Assembly: GCA_030141605.1 (NCBI GenBank)
Contig: JAQGDQ010001245.1
Span: 1 to 52,474 of the forward strand
Origin: Tubiluchus corallicola
Taxonomy: Eukaryota > Priapulida > Priapulimorpha > Priapulimorphida > Tubiluchidae
Direction: 5' to 3'
DNA: 52,474 nucleotides
This document shows, piece after piece, positions 1-42,942 of this stretch. Numbering within the stretch: position 1 is the stretch's first letter; every line of letters begins with the position of its first letter. The translations under genes were made by a program, and so were the position numbers. Under the pieces are notes generated by a model, which was not told where the DNA came from, ran no database searches, and was given only the letters and a program-made list of their open reading frames with translations.

Positions 1-104
1 ATGAAATCGGAAAATAACTGAGCTTGTTGTGTTAGTCATGTTTAAGCGCCTTTTCTGTTACATGAATTATATTTTATTTGTAGCATTTGCGTGTAATTTG
101 ACTT

Positions 105-855
105 TGACAATGCTTACATATATCGGTCAAGCTATTACTGTCGTTAAGTGGTAAAGAATAGTAGTGAAAAACTATGTGGGATGTGCGCACATTACCGATC
201 ATAGTTCCGAGTACAGTCATACCTTGGTTTTCGACCATAATTCGTTCCTAAAAAGTGTTTGAAAACCGATTTGGTTGAGTACCGGAATCATTTATTCCCA
301 TGAGAAATAATGTAACAGCAAATAATCCGTTCTCAAGCACCAAATGAACTGTAAAGTATTACTAAAATAATAATGCAAGAATACTTATTCAAACAGTAGA
401 TATGATATAATTGATAAGAAAAACATGATAGAATTACTTTGAAAGAAAAACATAATTGTTCCTGCATGAAAAAACCTTACGTGTTGCTAGCAGTGTGATG
501 GCATACGTAAGCAAGAGCAGAAACACGTGTGTCACTACTCTCGGGCGTGGTCGGTTACGCTCGGCTCTACTCAGCTCGCCACGCATGCATTGATCACGTG
601 CTTGGCGGTTGGCCGAGTACCGAAATTCTGGTCGAGAATGGAGACAATTTCAACTCGAATTTTCAGGTCGAAAACCAATTCGTACGAATACGGAGACATT
701 CGAAAATGGAGGTATGACTGTATGTTTAATACGTTTTTTGCTTACGATAATGCTTATATATATCTGTCAACCTATTACTGTCATCAAGTGGCAAGGAAAA
801 GTAGCGAAAAACTATGTGGGATGTGCGCACATTACCGATCGTAGTTCTGAGTATG
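105..855. repeat. ~107-bp direct repeats flanking MITE A
   Basis: 105-211 (gacaatgcttacatatatc...agttccga) is repeated with ~85-90% identity at 745-853. The MITE 212-722 lies between them, and the start of a further unit (gtaatacgttttttgc) appears at 858. The copies look like an older tandem repeat into which the MITE inserted. Confidence 0.75.
212..722. mobile_element. MITE family A (TIR, TA target site)
   Basis: Ends TACAGTCATACC and GGTATGACTGTA are inverted repeats with TA at both borders, typical of Tc1/mariner-pogo MITEs. The left 100 bp recurs at 24903-25000. There is no coding capacity of its own. It lies in ELP1 intron 20. Confidence 0.8.
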
Positions 856-921
856 TGTAATACGTTTTTTGCGGATTGTTGCTGCAAGTTACGGGAGCAG
901 ATGGAGACAACAAAAAGTTAC

Positions 922-31975
<31,054 letters not shown>

Positions 31976-32059
31976 TTCAACAATCTTATTTTTTGCTTAG
32001 GATCTAGAAAAGCAGAGTAAATTTCCGCGTTAATAATTTGTTAATGGACAAAAAAGGGA

Positions 32060-32400
32060 TACCTGAAGTAGGTTTCAGAAAAATCGCCTTAAAAAATTAT
32101 ATTACTTTATAGCAATTTTATGTGTTCATCTTACTCACACTGAAAGGAATTTTAGTTTGTTTTCATTTTAAATCTCCCGCAATACTGTTCCGAAGTCGCC
32201 ATTACATGACATCATGTACCAAACGTAAATCAAGGGAAGAAAAGGCAATGAAAAATTATATCTCAAAAGACTTTCCGTGCAGATCCAAATTACTTAGATT
32301 TTCGCTTACCTACTAGAAAGACTTATGTAACTAGAAAAGAAAATTATTAATTATTTAAAATGTTTTCAGCAATTGGTAAAATGTCGCTGACTCACCTTGC
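32060..32400. mobile_element. Dispersed repeat E copy 2 (uninterrupted), upstream of ELP1
   Basis: Matches 17455-17646 plus 18125-18240 without the MITE. It lies 85-425 bp upstream of the ELP1 start codon, where promoter or 5'UTR would be expected. No TATA box or CpG-rich stretch was noticed there. Confidence 0.75.
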
Positions 32401-34139
32401 AGGGTGCACCACTCACTAACCAAAATGTATTTTTAATCTTATTGACAAGATACAGTAATTTAAAATTTTATTTAGTTAAGGACGTGTGTGCTACGAATGC
32501 TCTGATTATTTTTTCAAACTTTACAAAATGTTACCTAAACTTGTTTCAAATGACCAGTCGAGAAAATGGCTGTGTCTAACGGTCTTCGCGGGAGTTTAAA
32601 TTTACATGTTATATACAGCGTGACTGCCGATTGAAGTCATGCATGCAAAAAGGCAGTATGTAAGCGATATAAAATTTCAAAACGAATTTTTAAGCTTTAT
32701 GTTCATGAAGGGTTTTTTGTGCTTTAATTTTCACGCCAACATGTGTTTAGTGAATAGGCCATCAAATTTACAATTTACACCAATTCAACAAGTTGTTGAA
32801 ATTTCTGCCTTTCTGAAGCTTCTTACACTGATGTGACACAATGTAAGAAAGTCATCAAAGTACATAATAATTAATATTAGTAATATTAGTTGCATAGGGG
32901 TAGCTGCATGATGACCCCTGGGCCTTCGCCACCCCGTCTATATTTTTGTTAATATAATTTACTAACTTTAATTTCATACACTTTGTAGCTTACTGAGAGA
33001 CAATTAAAAAAATTTGAATTAAACTGAATTGCACAATAACCAACATGTGTACTAAAATTAACACTTTATTAACGCAACAATAGGGCTATGTACAGATGCT
33101 GACGGTAACTGATAGACTGCACTAGCTAGCTTTCTTTTGCTGATTATAAAATTAATACAATTGCACAGTCAGCAATTACCGAGAATGCTAAAGGTGAAAC
33201 TGTCCATCATCACTCAAGTCCCCGTGAAGGTGTTGCTAATGGCACACTGAGCAGGGTAATGCCATTACACGTATAGATGACTAAGTACAATATCTACTCA
33301 ACCACACACGACACACTGAGTTTCTTATGAAATTAAATACTATCCGAAATATCAATACACTTATACACCCTTACCCAATGTAAGTCTAATAAAAACTGCA
33401 AACTAGGAGAAATATTATTTAGGAGTAAATGATCATGTAGCAACATTGAAACTAAATTTTTTGGTAAATTATTGTTTTTTTTCAGAACATGTGCTTCACG
33501 GAAGCCGCCATGCTTAGAATACGCGCATGATAAGCCATCTTGCACACGTTGCCGGTGATTTCAGTCCTGAGACGACACTCTTTTGTTCTGCCGTATGCCC
33601 GTCGTTGACTGCTGTCACTCGCAGTCAGTGCTCTGCGATCGGGTAGCCTAGGAATTGCTGTAAAACACTATGAAATAAGAAAAATTTATTATCAGGCGAT
33701 AATTATCTTTTGAGTAAAAAGAATATTTATTAGAGATCATGGTAATACCAATTGTGTATGTGTAATTCATTTTTGGCTGTATGCCCAGAAGAAGAGTTAT
33801 TCTGAAAGACGGGCCTAATAGAAAACAAGACGAACGTTAAAGTTATTTCGCGTAGTCTATGTAGTCAGTGAATGGATGGGTGATCACCAGGTTCGACACT
33901 CACTGTCGGAATAGGAGATTTCATTTATCATTAAGATTTTGATCGTTCACCTCACTGATGGAAGCCGATTGAAATCCTAACATAGCCAACACATTTTAAT
34001 TAGACAACTTCTGTTTTTGATCCACATTGAGTAGGCCTCCCCTATCCGTGGAACATCTACTTGCATTCTGGTTGGAAACGAGTTTTATAGTTCAAACTGA
34101 TTGAAGTCTAAAATAATGGCTATAGATCGAAATAGTCCA
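32401..34139. other. Intergenic, no gene recognised
   Basis: AT-rich, with short open frames lacking similarity. gtgatcaccaggttcgacac near 33880 resembles a tRNA/SINE B box, without a convincing A box. Confidence 0.5.
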
Positions 34140-34528
34140 ATACTTCAGCTACATACGGTGTCATCAAAGGGTTTGAAAAATTTTTAAATTAACACAATTC
34201 AGTTGCATTTTCTATGCAGAATTTTTAGCATAGTTATTAGTGTTTTACTGCAGAATAAAATCAAGCAATCAATGTGCATGATTACATTTATGATGCAATT
34301 TATTATTATTATTTATTATTATTATTTTATTATTATTATTATTATTACGTTATTACTACGTTATTATAGTTATTGGTGATTTAAAAATCTATTCAAAAAT
34401 TTTTAGAACTGGATTCGAAATCGTTTCGGATTTGAACATGCTGAGATTCGGTTTGATTCGAGTTCGAAATTTAACAGATTGATTCGATGTGAGTCGAATT
34501 TGCTTTCTGGTAAAGAATGTTCATCCCT
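34140..34528. repeat. Dispersed repeat G copy 2, with (ATT)n
   Basis: Shares ttttactgcagaataaaatc and the ggattcgaaatcg/ggtttgattcgagttcgaa block with 9215-9710. An (ATT)n tract lies at 34300-34350. Confidence 0.7.
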
Positions 34529-34734
34529 GGAGACTATCTGAGTGGTCTGTGTGGTCGCACGTGCAGGGTGTGTGTGTTTACGAAAATTAAACAGTGCCAA
34601 GCATAACTAGTCACAAATACAATCTTTGTTTGCGAGTCACATTGTAGTTCTGCTACAAACACCCGCCATTAGCAGGAGGCCCTGTTATTGATTATTAGCA
34701 TCTGGACGAACTGTGAAAAAATTGTTACGTCCAC

Positions 34735-35080
34735 TGTTAAAGAAGAACCAACGATTGTTTAGACTCAATCTCATTTTAATTTACTGGCCAAAATATACAT
34801 TTTCTTCCCTATAAAAGTTAACAATTGTTTCTTATATTTGAATAATTACCTTAGAAATTTAATTAATGGCAACCGAGCTCAGCTATTGCTTACGTCAGAA
34901 ACTAGCCACAGTTTGTGCAATGGCAGGCGTCTTCCCTTGTGTGTCAAGCACATTTGCATAACTGTTACAGTACTGTTTAAACGCATGATGTCACGAAAAA
35001 TGGGCTTTACATCATATGACGTCAAATTCGTCGATGAAGTGATATCTTATGTGGTTTGTGGCGTCTACGTGTTTCTATAG
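34735..35080. mobile_element. Dispersed repeat B copy 4
   Basis: ttaaagaagaaccaacgattg ... catgatgtcacgaaaaatgg; matches copies at 5108 (inverted) and 39985. 35081-35616 shows nothing further. Confidence 0.7.
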
Positions 35081-35624
35081 CTATAGCCTAAGTGAAGGCG
35101 CCACATTTTAGAAAAAATTCTTATTCCTCTTGGAAAATGTGCAAACTTTCATATTCATGCAAAGAGCGCATTTTATAACACACTACAGGCAGTTACCGAG
35201 GTCGCATTGTATATAAGTTCCACATAACGAACAGGTGCAAGGTGTTACACAACAAGCAGTTACGCAGTCTGCTTGAATATAAGCGAACATAAACGTAGAA
35301 TCTAGGTTAATAATGTTTCTAAGGCACCACAAGTAATTATTTATGTTGTATATTAGATAAACAACCGTAAATTCACAATAGAGATGGGGGGACAGAATAA
35401 TTAGCCTAGGGTGTCGTAAAATCTTGATACGCCACTGACTAGTGTGCTTGAACTGTCGCGTAACTTAGTGAATGCAATTTTGTGTTGTGGTGATACTGAA
35501 TTCAGCAGCAGATAATTCTCTAGTGTATATGTAAGAAACTGCATGAAACTTAATAATTCCCATCTTGTCCTGCTGTTACGTTGAGCCCGTGAACATGTAT
35601 AACTCATTCTCTAACAATGTAAGC

Positions 35625-36106
35625 CAGGGGTGTGCAAATTGCGGCCCGCCGAGAGAATTTGTGCGGCCCGCGAAGAGATTTGTCAACCTAATGAAAGTGC
35701 GGCCCGGGCGATTAATTGATTGTATCCAGCTGAAGTCCGTGCCACGATCCCAAAGATAGTGCGGGTAGTTTTTTCTACTAAATCGGATGCCATTACCCCT
35801 TGCAAGACGGTTGTAAGCTTAATGTCACTGTACTACACAGACTGTGTGATACACATTACTAATATGCATTGTAATGAAATTACCACTATCTGACCTGAAA
35901 GTAGAAATATATGGTTCGTAATATAAATTTTAATAACATCTAAAATAGTTTCTTGAGTGTAGTAGTAATGATGTACGCAGGTCGGATGCAAAAAATCGTT
36001 ATTAGGCCCTTCTGTACTTGGCTGCTTGATCAAACTGCTTGTGGCCCGTAGGAATTGCGGGAAAGTTTAATGTGGCCCGGCTAGTCAGACAATTTGCACA
36101 CCCCTG
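35625..36106. mobile_element. hAT-Charlie-like MITE
   Basis: CAGGGGTGTGCAAATTGCGG ... AATTTGCACACCCCTG, the classic Charlie/MER-type terminus. Flanking 8-mers atgtaagc and ctgtaagc (7 of 8 identical) are the target duplication. 482 bp, no transposase. Confidence 0.92.
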
Positions 36107-36540
36107 CTGTAAGCTAATGATGAAGGCTCCAATTGGTTTCTGTCTATTCTCACTCATAGCTTTCGATAATTGACGAAAAAGCTTTTCCCCCCTCTCACGC
36201 ACCTGTGGCTTCTCAACACACAGTCGGCTTCACGCAGTGCGCATGCGCATTGCGACAGAACTGCACAATGTCACAGAGGTGGACGCAAAAGCGTTATATA
36301 CGCGTTTTACCGCTCCCCATTCAGGACGCTGTCTGTTGCTATGATACGTTTTAATGTCATTCGCGTCATTATGAAATTATTGATAAATTAATAGAGCACT
36401 TTGCAGCTACGCATAAGCATCACGGATGGATCAGTGGCATTAAGGATGCGATGAATAAATTATGATAATTACTCTAAGCAGCTCAAAGGAAAAACACTTT
36501 TCAACTTTGCGTCGCGTACGTAGTTAAAGATATTTGTGCA

Positions 36541-36778
36541 CGAGTCTGTAACAAAAATGTGTACATCACATAGTCTGTAGCAAAAAGGTGTACATCACAT
36601 AGTCTGTAGCAAAAATGTGTACATCACATAGTCTGTTACAAAAATGTGTACATCACATAGTCTGTAACAAAAAGGTGTACATCGCATAGTCTGTTACAAA
36701 AAGGTGTACATCACATAGTCTGTAACAAAAAGGTGTACATCACATAGTCTGTAACAAAAAGGTGTACATCACAAGTAA
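36541..36778. repeat. 29-bp minisatellite, 8 units
   Basis: tctgtaacaaaaaggtgtac-atcacatag repeats exactly every 29 bp from 36545; units differ at 1-2 sites. Confidence 0.95.
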
Positions 36779-36939
36779 TAGTGTTAAAAGGGTAGTGGAA
36801 AAAAGTGAAGTGAAGTGGGAAATTGCAGTAGCCATCCACCGTGAAGTTGTTTAAGGTTGGCAGGTAAAATACTTTTATTCTTTTAAATAGTACTTTATTG
36901 ATGATGGTGAATAACTCCTTGCTCTACCTTAAATTTATT

Positions 36940-37745
36940 TCACTTCATCTCATCTCACCTCGCCTCACCTCATTTGACCTGACCTTACATTGCATTACTT
37001 TACATTACCTTACCTTAACAGCCTTGTTTCATCTTAACTTACCGTATTTTACCTTCTTTCACAATACTTTACCTCTTTCTTACCTTAGCTCATCTTACTT
37101 TGCCCTACCTTACCTTACTTAACTAAACTTTACATTATTATCATTCCTTACCCGACTTTATATTACCTTACCGTCATTAAAATTATTTTACCTTATCTAA
37201 ATTTGGGCTATCTTATTTTATTTTACCTTACTTTACCTTACCTTACCTTACCTTGTCTTATCTTACCCGACCTTATCTACCTCACCAACCATTACAATAC
37301 TGCAACTTACCTTGTCTTAGCTTACTTTTCCTCGGCCTACCTTATCTTAATTTATCTTAGTTTACTTTATATTACATTACCTTACCTTACTTTACCCTAT
37401 TTTAACTTACTCGACTTTACCTTGCCTTACCTTACCTTACCTTACCTTACCTTACCTTACCTTACCTTACCTTACCTTACCTTACCTTACCTTACCTTAC
37501 CTTACCTTACCCTACCTTACCTTACCTTACCTTACCTTACCTTACCTTACCTTACCTTACCTTACCTTACCTTACCTTACCTTCCCTTACCTTACCTTGC
37601 CTTGCCTTACCTTACCTTTCCTTAGCTTACCTTTACCTTACCGTACATTACCTTACCTTAATTTGCCTTGCCTTGCCTTACCTTACCTTACCTTACCTTA
37701 CCTCACATTAAAATTACTTTTCCTTACCTTATCCTACCTCACATG
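36940..37745. repeat. (CCTTA)n pentanucleotide satellite
   Basis: Degenerate outside, nearly perfect at 37420-37620 (about 40 units). It ends ~80 bp before the acceptor/first exon of the 37.8-kb gene. Tyr/Leu/Pro open frames here are artefacts. Confidence 0.95.
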
Positions 37746-37825
37746 GAACATGTTCACGCTTGTTCATTCGCAAGTTATTTGTAATTGCACAGAGCACGGT
37801 GAGTGATCCTCTCTTCCATTTTCAG

Positions 37826-39241
37826 GCAGATCGATGCTCGGAGATTTGCAAAGTCTCGTGGTCAATCAAGGACGTACTTATGCCCGCTAGTGTTATCCAT
37901 GGATTTCGTACGATGTGTGAAAGTGTGAGATGCCATCATCATCGTTGCCGTGCGTCCGGAAGCAGCCAGTCAATCGATGATCACTCGTCGAATCGATCGA
38001 CTGTTATTAAACAAGAGATATGCAAAGTAATCGGTAGCATCGAGAGTCTGATAAGTGAGACATCCGCCACGTTGGACGATATCAAGTCGGTGATCGGACA
38101 GATCGATTCGGTCGCTAATCAAATAGAACATCTAGAGGTCAGCTCGGAGACCAGTGACCAGAACAAGGACAACGTTGGTCTGGCCACCAAGCGAGTTGGA
38201 CGTCATGAGGCCGACTCGAACAAAGATCAAATGGACGTTGTGGTCAGGCGAATCGAACCTCTCGAAACAAGTTCGATTAATCATCGCCACGTCGATTCCT
38301 GCTCGAAGAAAAAACGCATCAGTGCCAGTTCTAACACCGACGTCGTCTATCCGGAAGCTACTCAAACGGAAAGAACCGATAAAAGTTCAAGCACAAGTGG
38401 TCACCACCGAAGGTCAGCAGGTCATCAGCAGGTCATGAACGGACCACAGAACTCCAAACGGAAGAAGTCGAGGAAGGTCGTTGACTTTTCTCCCGGAACT
38501 TGGCGCATCAGGGCCAGAAACGTTCAGAACTCGTGCAGATGGTTTGCCGAGTTTAAACAGACGCCCATGATCTTCGAGGAAACCGAAGCTTATCGGGAAA
38601 TAGTCCGCGAGCTGTTTGGCGCCCCGGATCTCGTCCAGAAGCTGGATGGTAGTCGTGAAACTTTATCAACATTCTTGTCAGAGGAGAGTTTGTGGGACAT
38701 GGACCAACACCCCACCAGAACTTTCTCATTGTTTCCCAACACCAGTGAGCCAAAGAAGCCATGTGCATCATATCCGGGTAATAGACTTTCTAGGTCAAAT
38801 TTAAGGTCACCTGTTGATACTCCCCACACCAGTGAGCCAAAGAAGCCATGTCCATCATATCCGGGTAATAGATTTTCAATGTCAAATTTAAGGTCACCTA
38901 TTGATACGCCCATGGCCAGTCCAGTAGCCACACCAATGAATTCAGATTCCAACTTCAACCAAGACCTTCTTGATGACCTTTTCGCTACGGACTTTACCTT
39001 AAACGATACCATCTGCAGGGACAATACGGGAAACAAGCATGTCGACAGCAAACTGAAAGAGTTGCTAGGGACGCTGACTTGGCAGGGGGAAGCCAAAGAA
39101 AGTTTGCTAGTGAAAACGGATTTAGATGCAAATACAGAACTGTTTTTAAATGATTTGAATTACGAAACAGGTTATAGTAGCAACGTAAATACGTGGCACA
39201 AGTATGGAATGCTTTGTGAGGACATTAATGCCAACATTTAA
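37826..39241 (+). CDS. Uncharacterised protein, last or only coding exon
   Basis: An open frame of 471 codons begins directly after a good acceptor (CTTCCATTTTCAG at 37825) and ends TAA at 39239-39241. If the gene is intronless, the first ATG in frame is 37880, giving 453 residues. GC and codon use are clearly higher and more gene-like than the surroundings. Near the N-terminus is a helical, hydrophobic-heptad segment (IGSIESLISETSATLDDIKS, VIGQIDSVANQIEHLE). Next comes a Ser/Asp/Lys-rich linker with a basic KRKKSRK cluster. After that is a distinctive block (GTWRIRARNVQNSCRWFAEF, KQTPMIFEETEAYREIVREL), then a 29-residue tandem repeat (TSEPKKPC-SYPGNR; DNA copies at 38741 and 38828) and an acidic C-terminus. 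The helix faintly recalls the VIGQLEGIL...VVSQID segment of inhibitory synaptic factor 1 (INSYN1), but I would not name it from that. No signal peptide or membrane segment is visible. Confidence 0.7.
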   Translation, partial: ADRCSEICKVSWSIKDVLMPASVIHGFRTMCESVRCHHHRCRASGSSQSIDDHSSNRSTVIKQEICKVIGSIESLISETSATLDDIKSVIGQIDSVANQIEHLEVSSETSDQNKDNVGLATKRVGRHEADSNKDQMDVVVRRIEPLETSSINHRHVDSCSKKKRISASSNTDVVYPEATQTERTDKSSSTSGHHRRSAGHQQVMNGPQNSKRKKSRKVVDFSPGTWRIRARNVQNSCRWFAEFKQTPMIFEETEAYREIVRELFGAPDLVQKLDGSRETLSTFLSEESLWDMDQHPTRTFSLFPNTSEPKKPCASYPGNRLSRSNLRSPVDTPHTSEPKKPCPSYPGNRFSMSNLRSPIDTPMASPVATPMNSDSNFNQDLLDDLFATDFTLNDTICRDNTGNKHVDSKLKELLGTLTWQGEAKESLLVKTDLDANTELFLNDLNYETGYSSNVNTWHKYGMLCEDINANI

Positions 39242-39360
39242 CCAAACAAAGATTCTCAACCAGGAACCTAGCAAAAAAATGACCAATGCACTGGTTGGTC
39301 TGACAACTGCAGGTATCTAGAGTAGTCCACGCCCGTCATAGATACATGTCATGGCGCCTG

Positions 39361-39510
39361 CGTGGAATAAATTGTGCAGATTAACAAAAACAGTAATACA
39401 TTTCATGTGCGCATGCGTGGAATAAATTGTGCAGATTAACAAAAACAGTAATACATTTCATGTACGCATGCGTGGAATAAATTGTGCAGATTAACAAAAA
39501 CAGTAAATTA
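39361..39510. repeat. 55-bp tandem repeat, ~2.7 copies, in 3' flank
   Basis: Units start at 39361, 39416 and 39471 (cgtggaataaattgtgcag...). Each unit carries AATAAA, so the candidate poly(A) signal is present three times. Confidence 0.85.
39366..39371 (+). terminator. Candidate polyadenylation signal(s) of the 37.8-39.2 kb gene
   Basis: AATAAA 125 nt after the stop codon, repeated at 39421 and 39476 because it sits inside a 55-bp tandem repeat. Standard hexamer, position plausible for a 3'UTR; no transcript evidence. Confidence 0.45.
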
Positions 39511-39984
39511 CGTTTCGCTCTGAGTAAAGACCATTCACATGACTGAAGTTTTTTCCAAATGTGCAAAGTAGTTACCAGCTTTTTGTGGCAGGTCTGTTCG
39601 ATGCACATGACTGTGGGGCGACCGAAACCTATTTCATTATCACTGGCAATCTTCAAACATGAGACATTAGATCGACAGATGTGTCTTCGCCATCTTCGTT
39701 TGTGTAGCATCTTTCACTAAAGAGGTACTTGTAAATACCCACAGAAAGAATAGTAGCCGAATCTGTCTACGAACTTGCATTAAAACCATGGTCCTAAATC
39801 CATTACTGACCAGAGTCAGCGATGCTTCATTTTAGTTGCTAAACACATAGAGTAAATGCTCGGCTAAGAGGTACTTAAAACCCTTTTTTAAATTTTCAGT
39901 TGTCTGTATATCATAAATGCTTATAATAACTGTTATATTTTGAACATATTTTTGTTGTGTTTGTTGTGCGATGAAAATTTTAAA

Positions 39985-40417
39985 GGAAGACCGGACGATT
40001 GTTTAGACTCAAATTCATTTTAATTTACTGTCCAAAATATACAATTTCTTGTCTATAAAAGTTGGCAATTGTTCCCTATATTTGCATAAGTGTTACAGTA
40101 CTGATTAAATGCATGATGTCACGAAAAATGGGCTCTACGTCAGACGTCATGAAACTACCACTGCAGTTCATGATCATGCTTATCCCCGTACCGCCTTCTA
40201 TTTATCGGCCACGCGCACGTGACAAAGAGGCGCAGTTGCCAATCTTAGTAGATTCACTGAGCCGCGCGTAGCTTTGAAATTTAACAAAATTTGAGTGTCC
40301 GAAGTAATTATTATTTAATCTAAGCTTTGATTTAAAAAAAGCTATTGAGGTTTTCAATATTTTAGAGCATTCTTTATTCTGAACTCCTTTCGGAACTCCT
40401 GATTTTCCTTTAAAATC
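39985..40417. mobile_element. Dispersed repeat B copy 5, both ends visible
   Basis: taaaggaagaccggacgatt at the left and gattttcctttaaaa at the right are inverted ends. Interior has the atgtcacgaaaaatgggc and ccgccttctatttatcgg blocks. Confidence 0.8.
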
Positions 40418-40604
40418 TAACAGAAAAGTAGCTTTTACATTTGGTACATCCAACTTTCGGGAGTTTTCGTTTCTGTATGTATTGTGACAAGTTTTACGAG
40501 TTTAGATTGCATTTTGATGGCCAGTACCATCACACACTGGACTTGTCACGAGACTTCACCCAAGCTCTTGTAGTAGATAATTTCAGCTTCACAGTAAATA
40601 ATTT

Positions 40605-42155
40605 TTTTTCTGACTTGTAACCTTAATCACAGCTATTGTCTTTCTAATTTTGTAACTTTGATCACATTCTGCCATTGTCTTTTTAATTTTGTAATCTTGA
40701 TCACGGCCTGCTTTTGTCTTCCTAATATTGTAATCTTGATCACAACCTGCCATTGTCTTTCTAATTTTGTAATCTTGATCACAACATGTCATTGTGTTCC
40801 TAATTTTGCAATCTTGATCACTGCCTGCCATTGTCTTTCTAAGTTTGTAATCTTGATCACAACATGTCATTGTGTTCCTAATTTTGCAATCTTGATCACA
40901 TCCTGCCATTGTGTTTCTAATATTGTAACCTTGATCACTGACTGCTATTGTCTTTAACCTTGATCACTGCCTGCCATTGTCTTTCTAATATTGTGACCTT
41001 GATCACATCCTGCCATCGTCTTCCTAATTTTGCAACCTTTAACACGACCTGTCATTGTGTTTCTAATATTGTAACCTTGATCACATCCCGCCATTGTCTT
41101 CCTAATTTTGCAACCTTTAACACGACCTGTCATAGTGTTTCTAATATTGTAATACTGATCACAACCTGCTCTCCGCGTTAATTCTTTGATCTCCATACTG
41201 TCATCTGTTTTAATTTATCTGTCAGCTAAACCTGGCGCGACTTTGATCCGATTAACTAAGCTCTTGCCGGGCTGATTTAATTTGATTTGACAACGAACAC
41301 GTAACAGCTTGAAGTTGAATTTCACAATGTCAGAATGTCGCCTCATTTCTAAAATGGTGAGATCCATTGTCATCCACTTGCCGAACACGAATATTAGCTC
41401 TAAAACGCAAAACGCAAAAGAGATAATATTAGGAACACAATGACAGGATGTGTTAAAGGTTGCAAAATTAGGAAGACAATGGCAGGATGTGATTAAGGTT
41501 ACAATATTAGAAAGACAATGGCAGGATGTGATTAAGGTTACAGTATTAGAAAGACAATGGCAGGATGTGATTAAGGTTACAGTATTAGAAAGACAATGGC
41601 AAGATGTGATTAAGGTTACAGTATTAGAAAGACAATGGCAGGAGATGATTAAGGTTACAAAATTAGAAAGACAATGGCAGGATGTGATTAAGGTTACAGT
41701 ATTAGAAGGACAATGGCGGGATGTGATTAAGGTTACAGTATTAGAAAGACAATGGCAGGATGTGATTAAGGTTACAGTATTAGAAAGGCAATGGCAGGAT
41801 GTGATTAAGGTTACAATATTAGAAAGACAATGGCAGGATGTGATTAAGGTTACAGTATTAGAAAGACAATGGCAGGATGTGATTAGGGTTACAATATTAA
41901 AAAGACAATGGCAGGATGTGATTAGGGTTACAATATTAGAAAGACAATGGCAGGATGTGACGAAGCTTACGGTATTAGAAAGACAATGGCAGGATGTGAT
42001 TAAGGTTACAGTATTAGAACGACAATGGCAGGATGTGATCAAGGTTACTGTATTAGAAAGACAATGGCAGGTGGTGATTAAGGTTACAGTATTAGAAAGA
42101 CAATGGCAGGATGTGATTAAGGTTACAAAATTAAAAAGACAATGGCAGGCAATGA
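40605..42155. mobile_element. Foldback-type element: two opposed 39-bp minisatellite arms
   Basis: Left arm 40605-41170 is ~14 units of tcttgatcacaacctgccat-tgtctttctaattttgtaa (39 bp). Right arm 41440-42150 is ~18 units of the reverse complement (gattaaggttacagtattag...). A ~265-bp unique spacer (41171-41439) separates them. This is the architecture of FB (Drosophila) and TU (sea urchin) foldback transposons. The unit is 13 codons, so both strands stay open for 238-315 residues; I do not regard these as genes. Confidence 0.85.
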
Positions 42156-42249
42156 TAGTCAAGTAGAACTATTTGTGTACAATATACTTTCCAACATAGC
42201 ATGTGTAAGACAGAAGGAAGCAAAGAAGCCAGCAAGGCGAAGCACTTAT

Positions 42250-42765
42250 ACGTTTGCTTCTAAAGAGATATTACCGCACAATTTCACGTTCATGCCTCTA
42301 GTTATCGCTGTTACGTGCATTTCGCCATTCATTAGTTAGACTGGCACTGGCGCCTGCATTTCGAAAAAATACTGCACAAAAAACAGGAGCTGTACCCCTC
42401 AGTCCATGGTGTTAGTTTGTGACGAACTACATACGTTCGACAGCTCATGCGTAAGCACAACGGTAAATTTGAAATTTGAATTTTTATCTTAAAACTTGCC
42501 TGGTTTTGGTACAACACACTGAATATCCTACTGTAGTACTGTACTTCAATTTTCGCTTTCGCAAACACGTGCAACCGGCCCGTGAAATATTTTTGCTGTT
42601 GGAAGTTATGTTAGTTTGTGACGCCATCAATAGTTGGGCTCGCCAGCCGATAATTAAGTTTTTGATCTCTAATTTAATTATCAGAAACGCTTTTGAAGTA
42701 CTAATTGTGTTAAAATGTATGCTTTTTTGGACTTGAAAATGGGGTAGTATATGAAAAATCACAAA
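42250..42765. repeat. Dispersed repeat F copy
   Basis: Shares ttaccgcacaatttcacgttc, ggcactggcgcctgcatttc, gttagtttgtgacgaactac and ggggtagtatatgaaaaatc with 46590-47010 and/or 24665-24880. Confidence 0.65.
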
Positions 42766-42942
42766 AATAATGAATAACATGCAGGGTATATAACCTAGCA
42801 TTTGCAGCCACTAGTATCGAACTCACGACTGTGTGGTTGCAGCCCGAAATCTAAAACAGTCGGCAACCTCAGAAACCAGCAACCATATTTGATTATTGCA
42901 GATTTTATAAACCATTTTTCTAATCCGCGATAACGAGCTGAA

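Noticed and set aside
37203-37625. 140-residue Tyr/Leu/Pro-rich frame
   Set aside because: Pure consequence of (CCTTA)n; the frame follows repeat purity, not coding signals.
38590-39096. 168-residue frame antisense to the 37.8-kb gene
   Set aside because: Shadow of the plus-strand coding exon, which has the better composition, an acceptor and a stop with a poly(A) signal.
41215-42166. Open frames of 315 (minus) and 238 (plus) residues with 13-residue repeats
   Set aside because: The 39-bp satellite unit is a multiple of three and stop-free on both strands, so long frames are automatic. No start context, no codon bias, and both strands are equally open.
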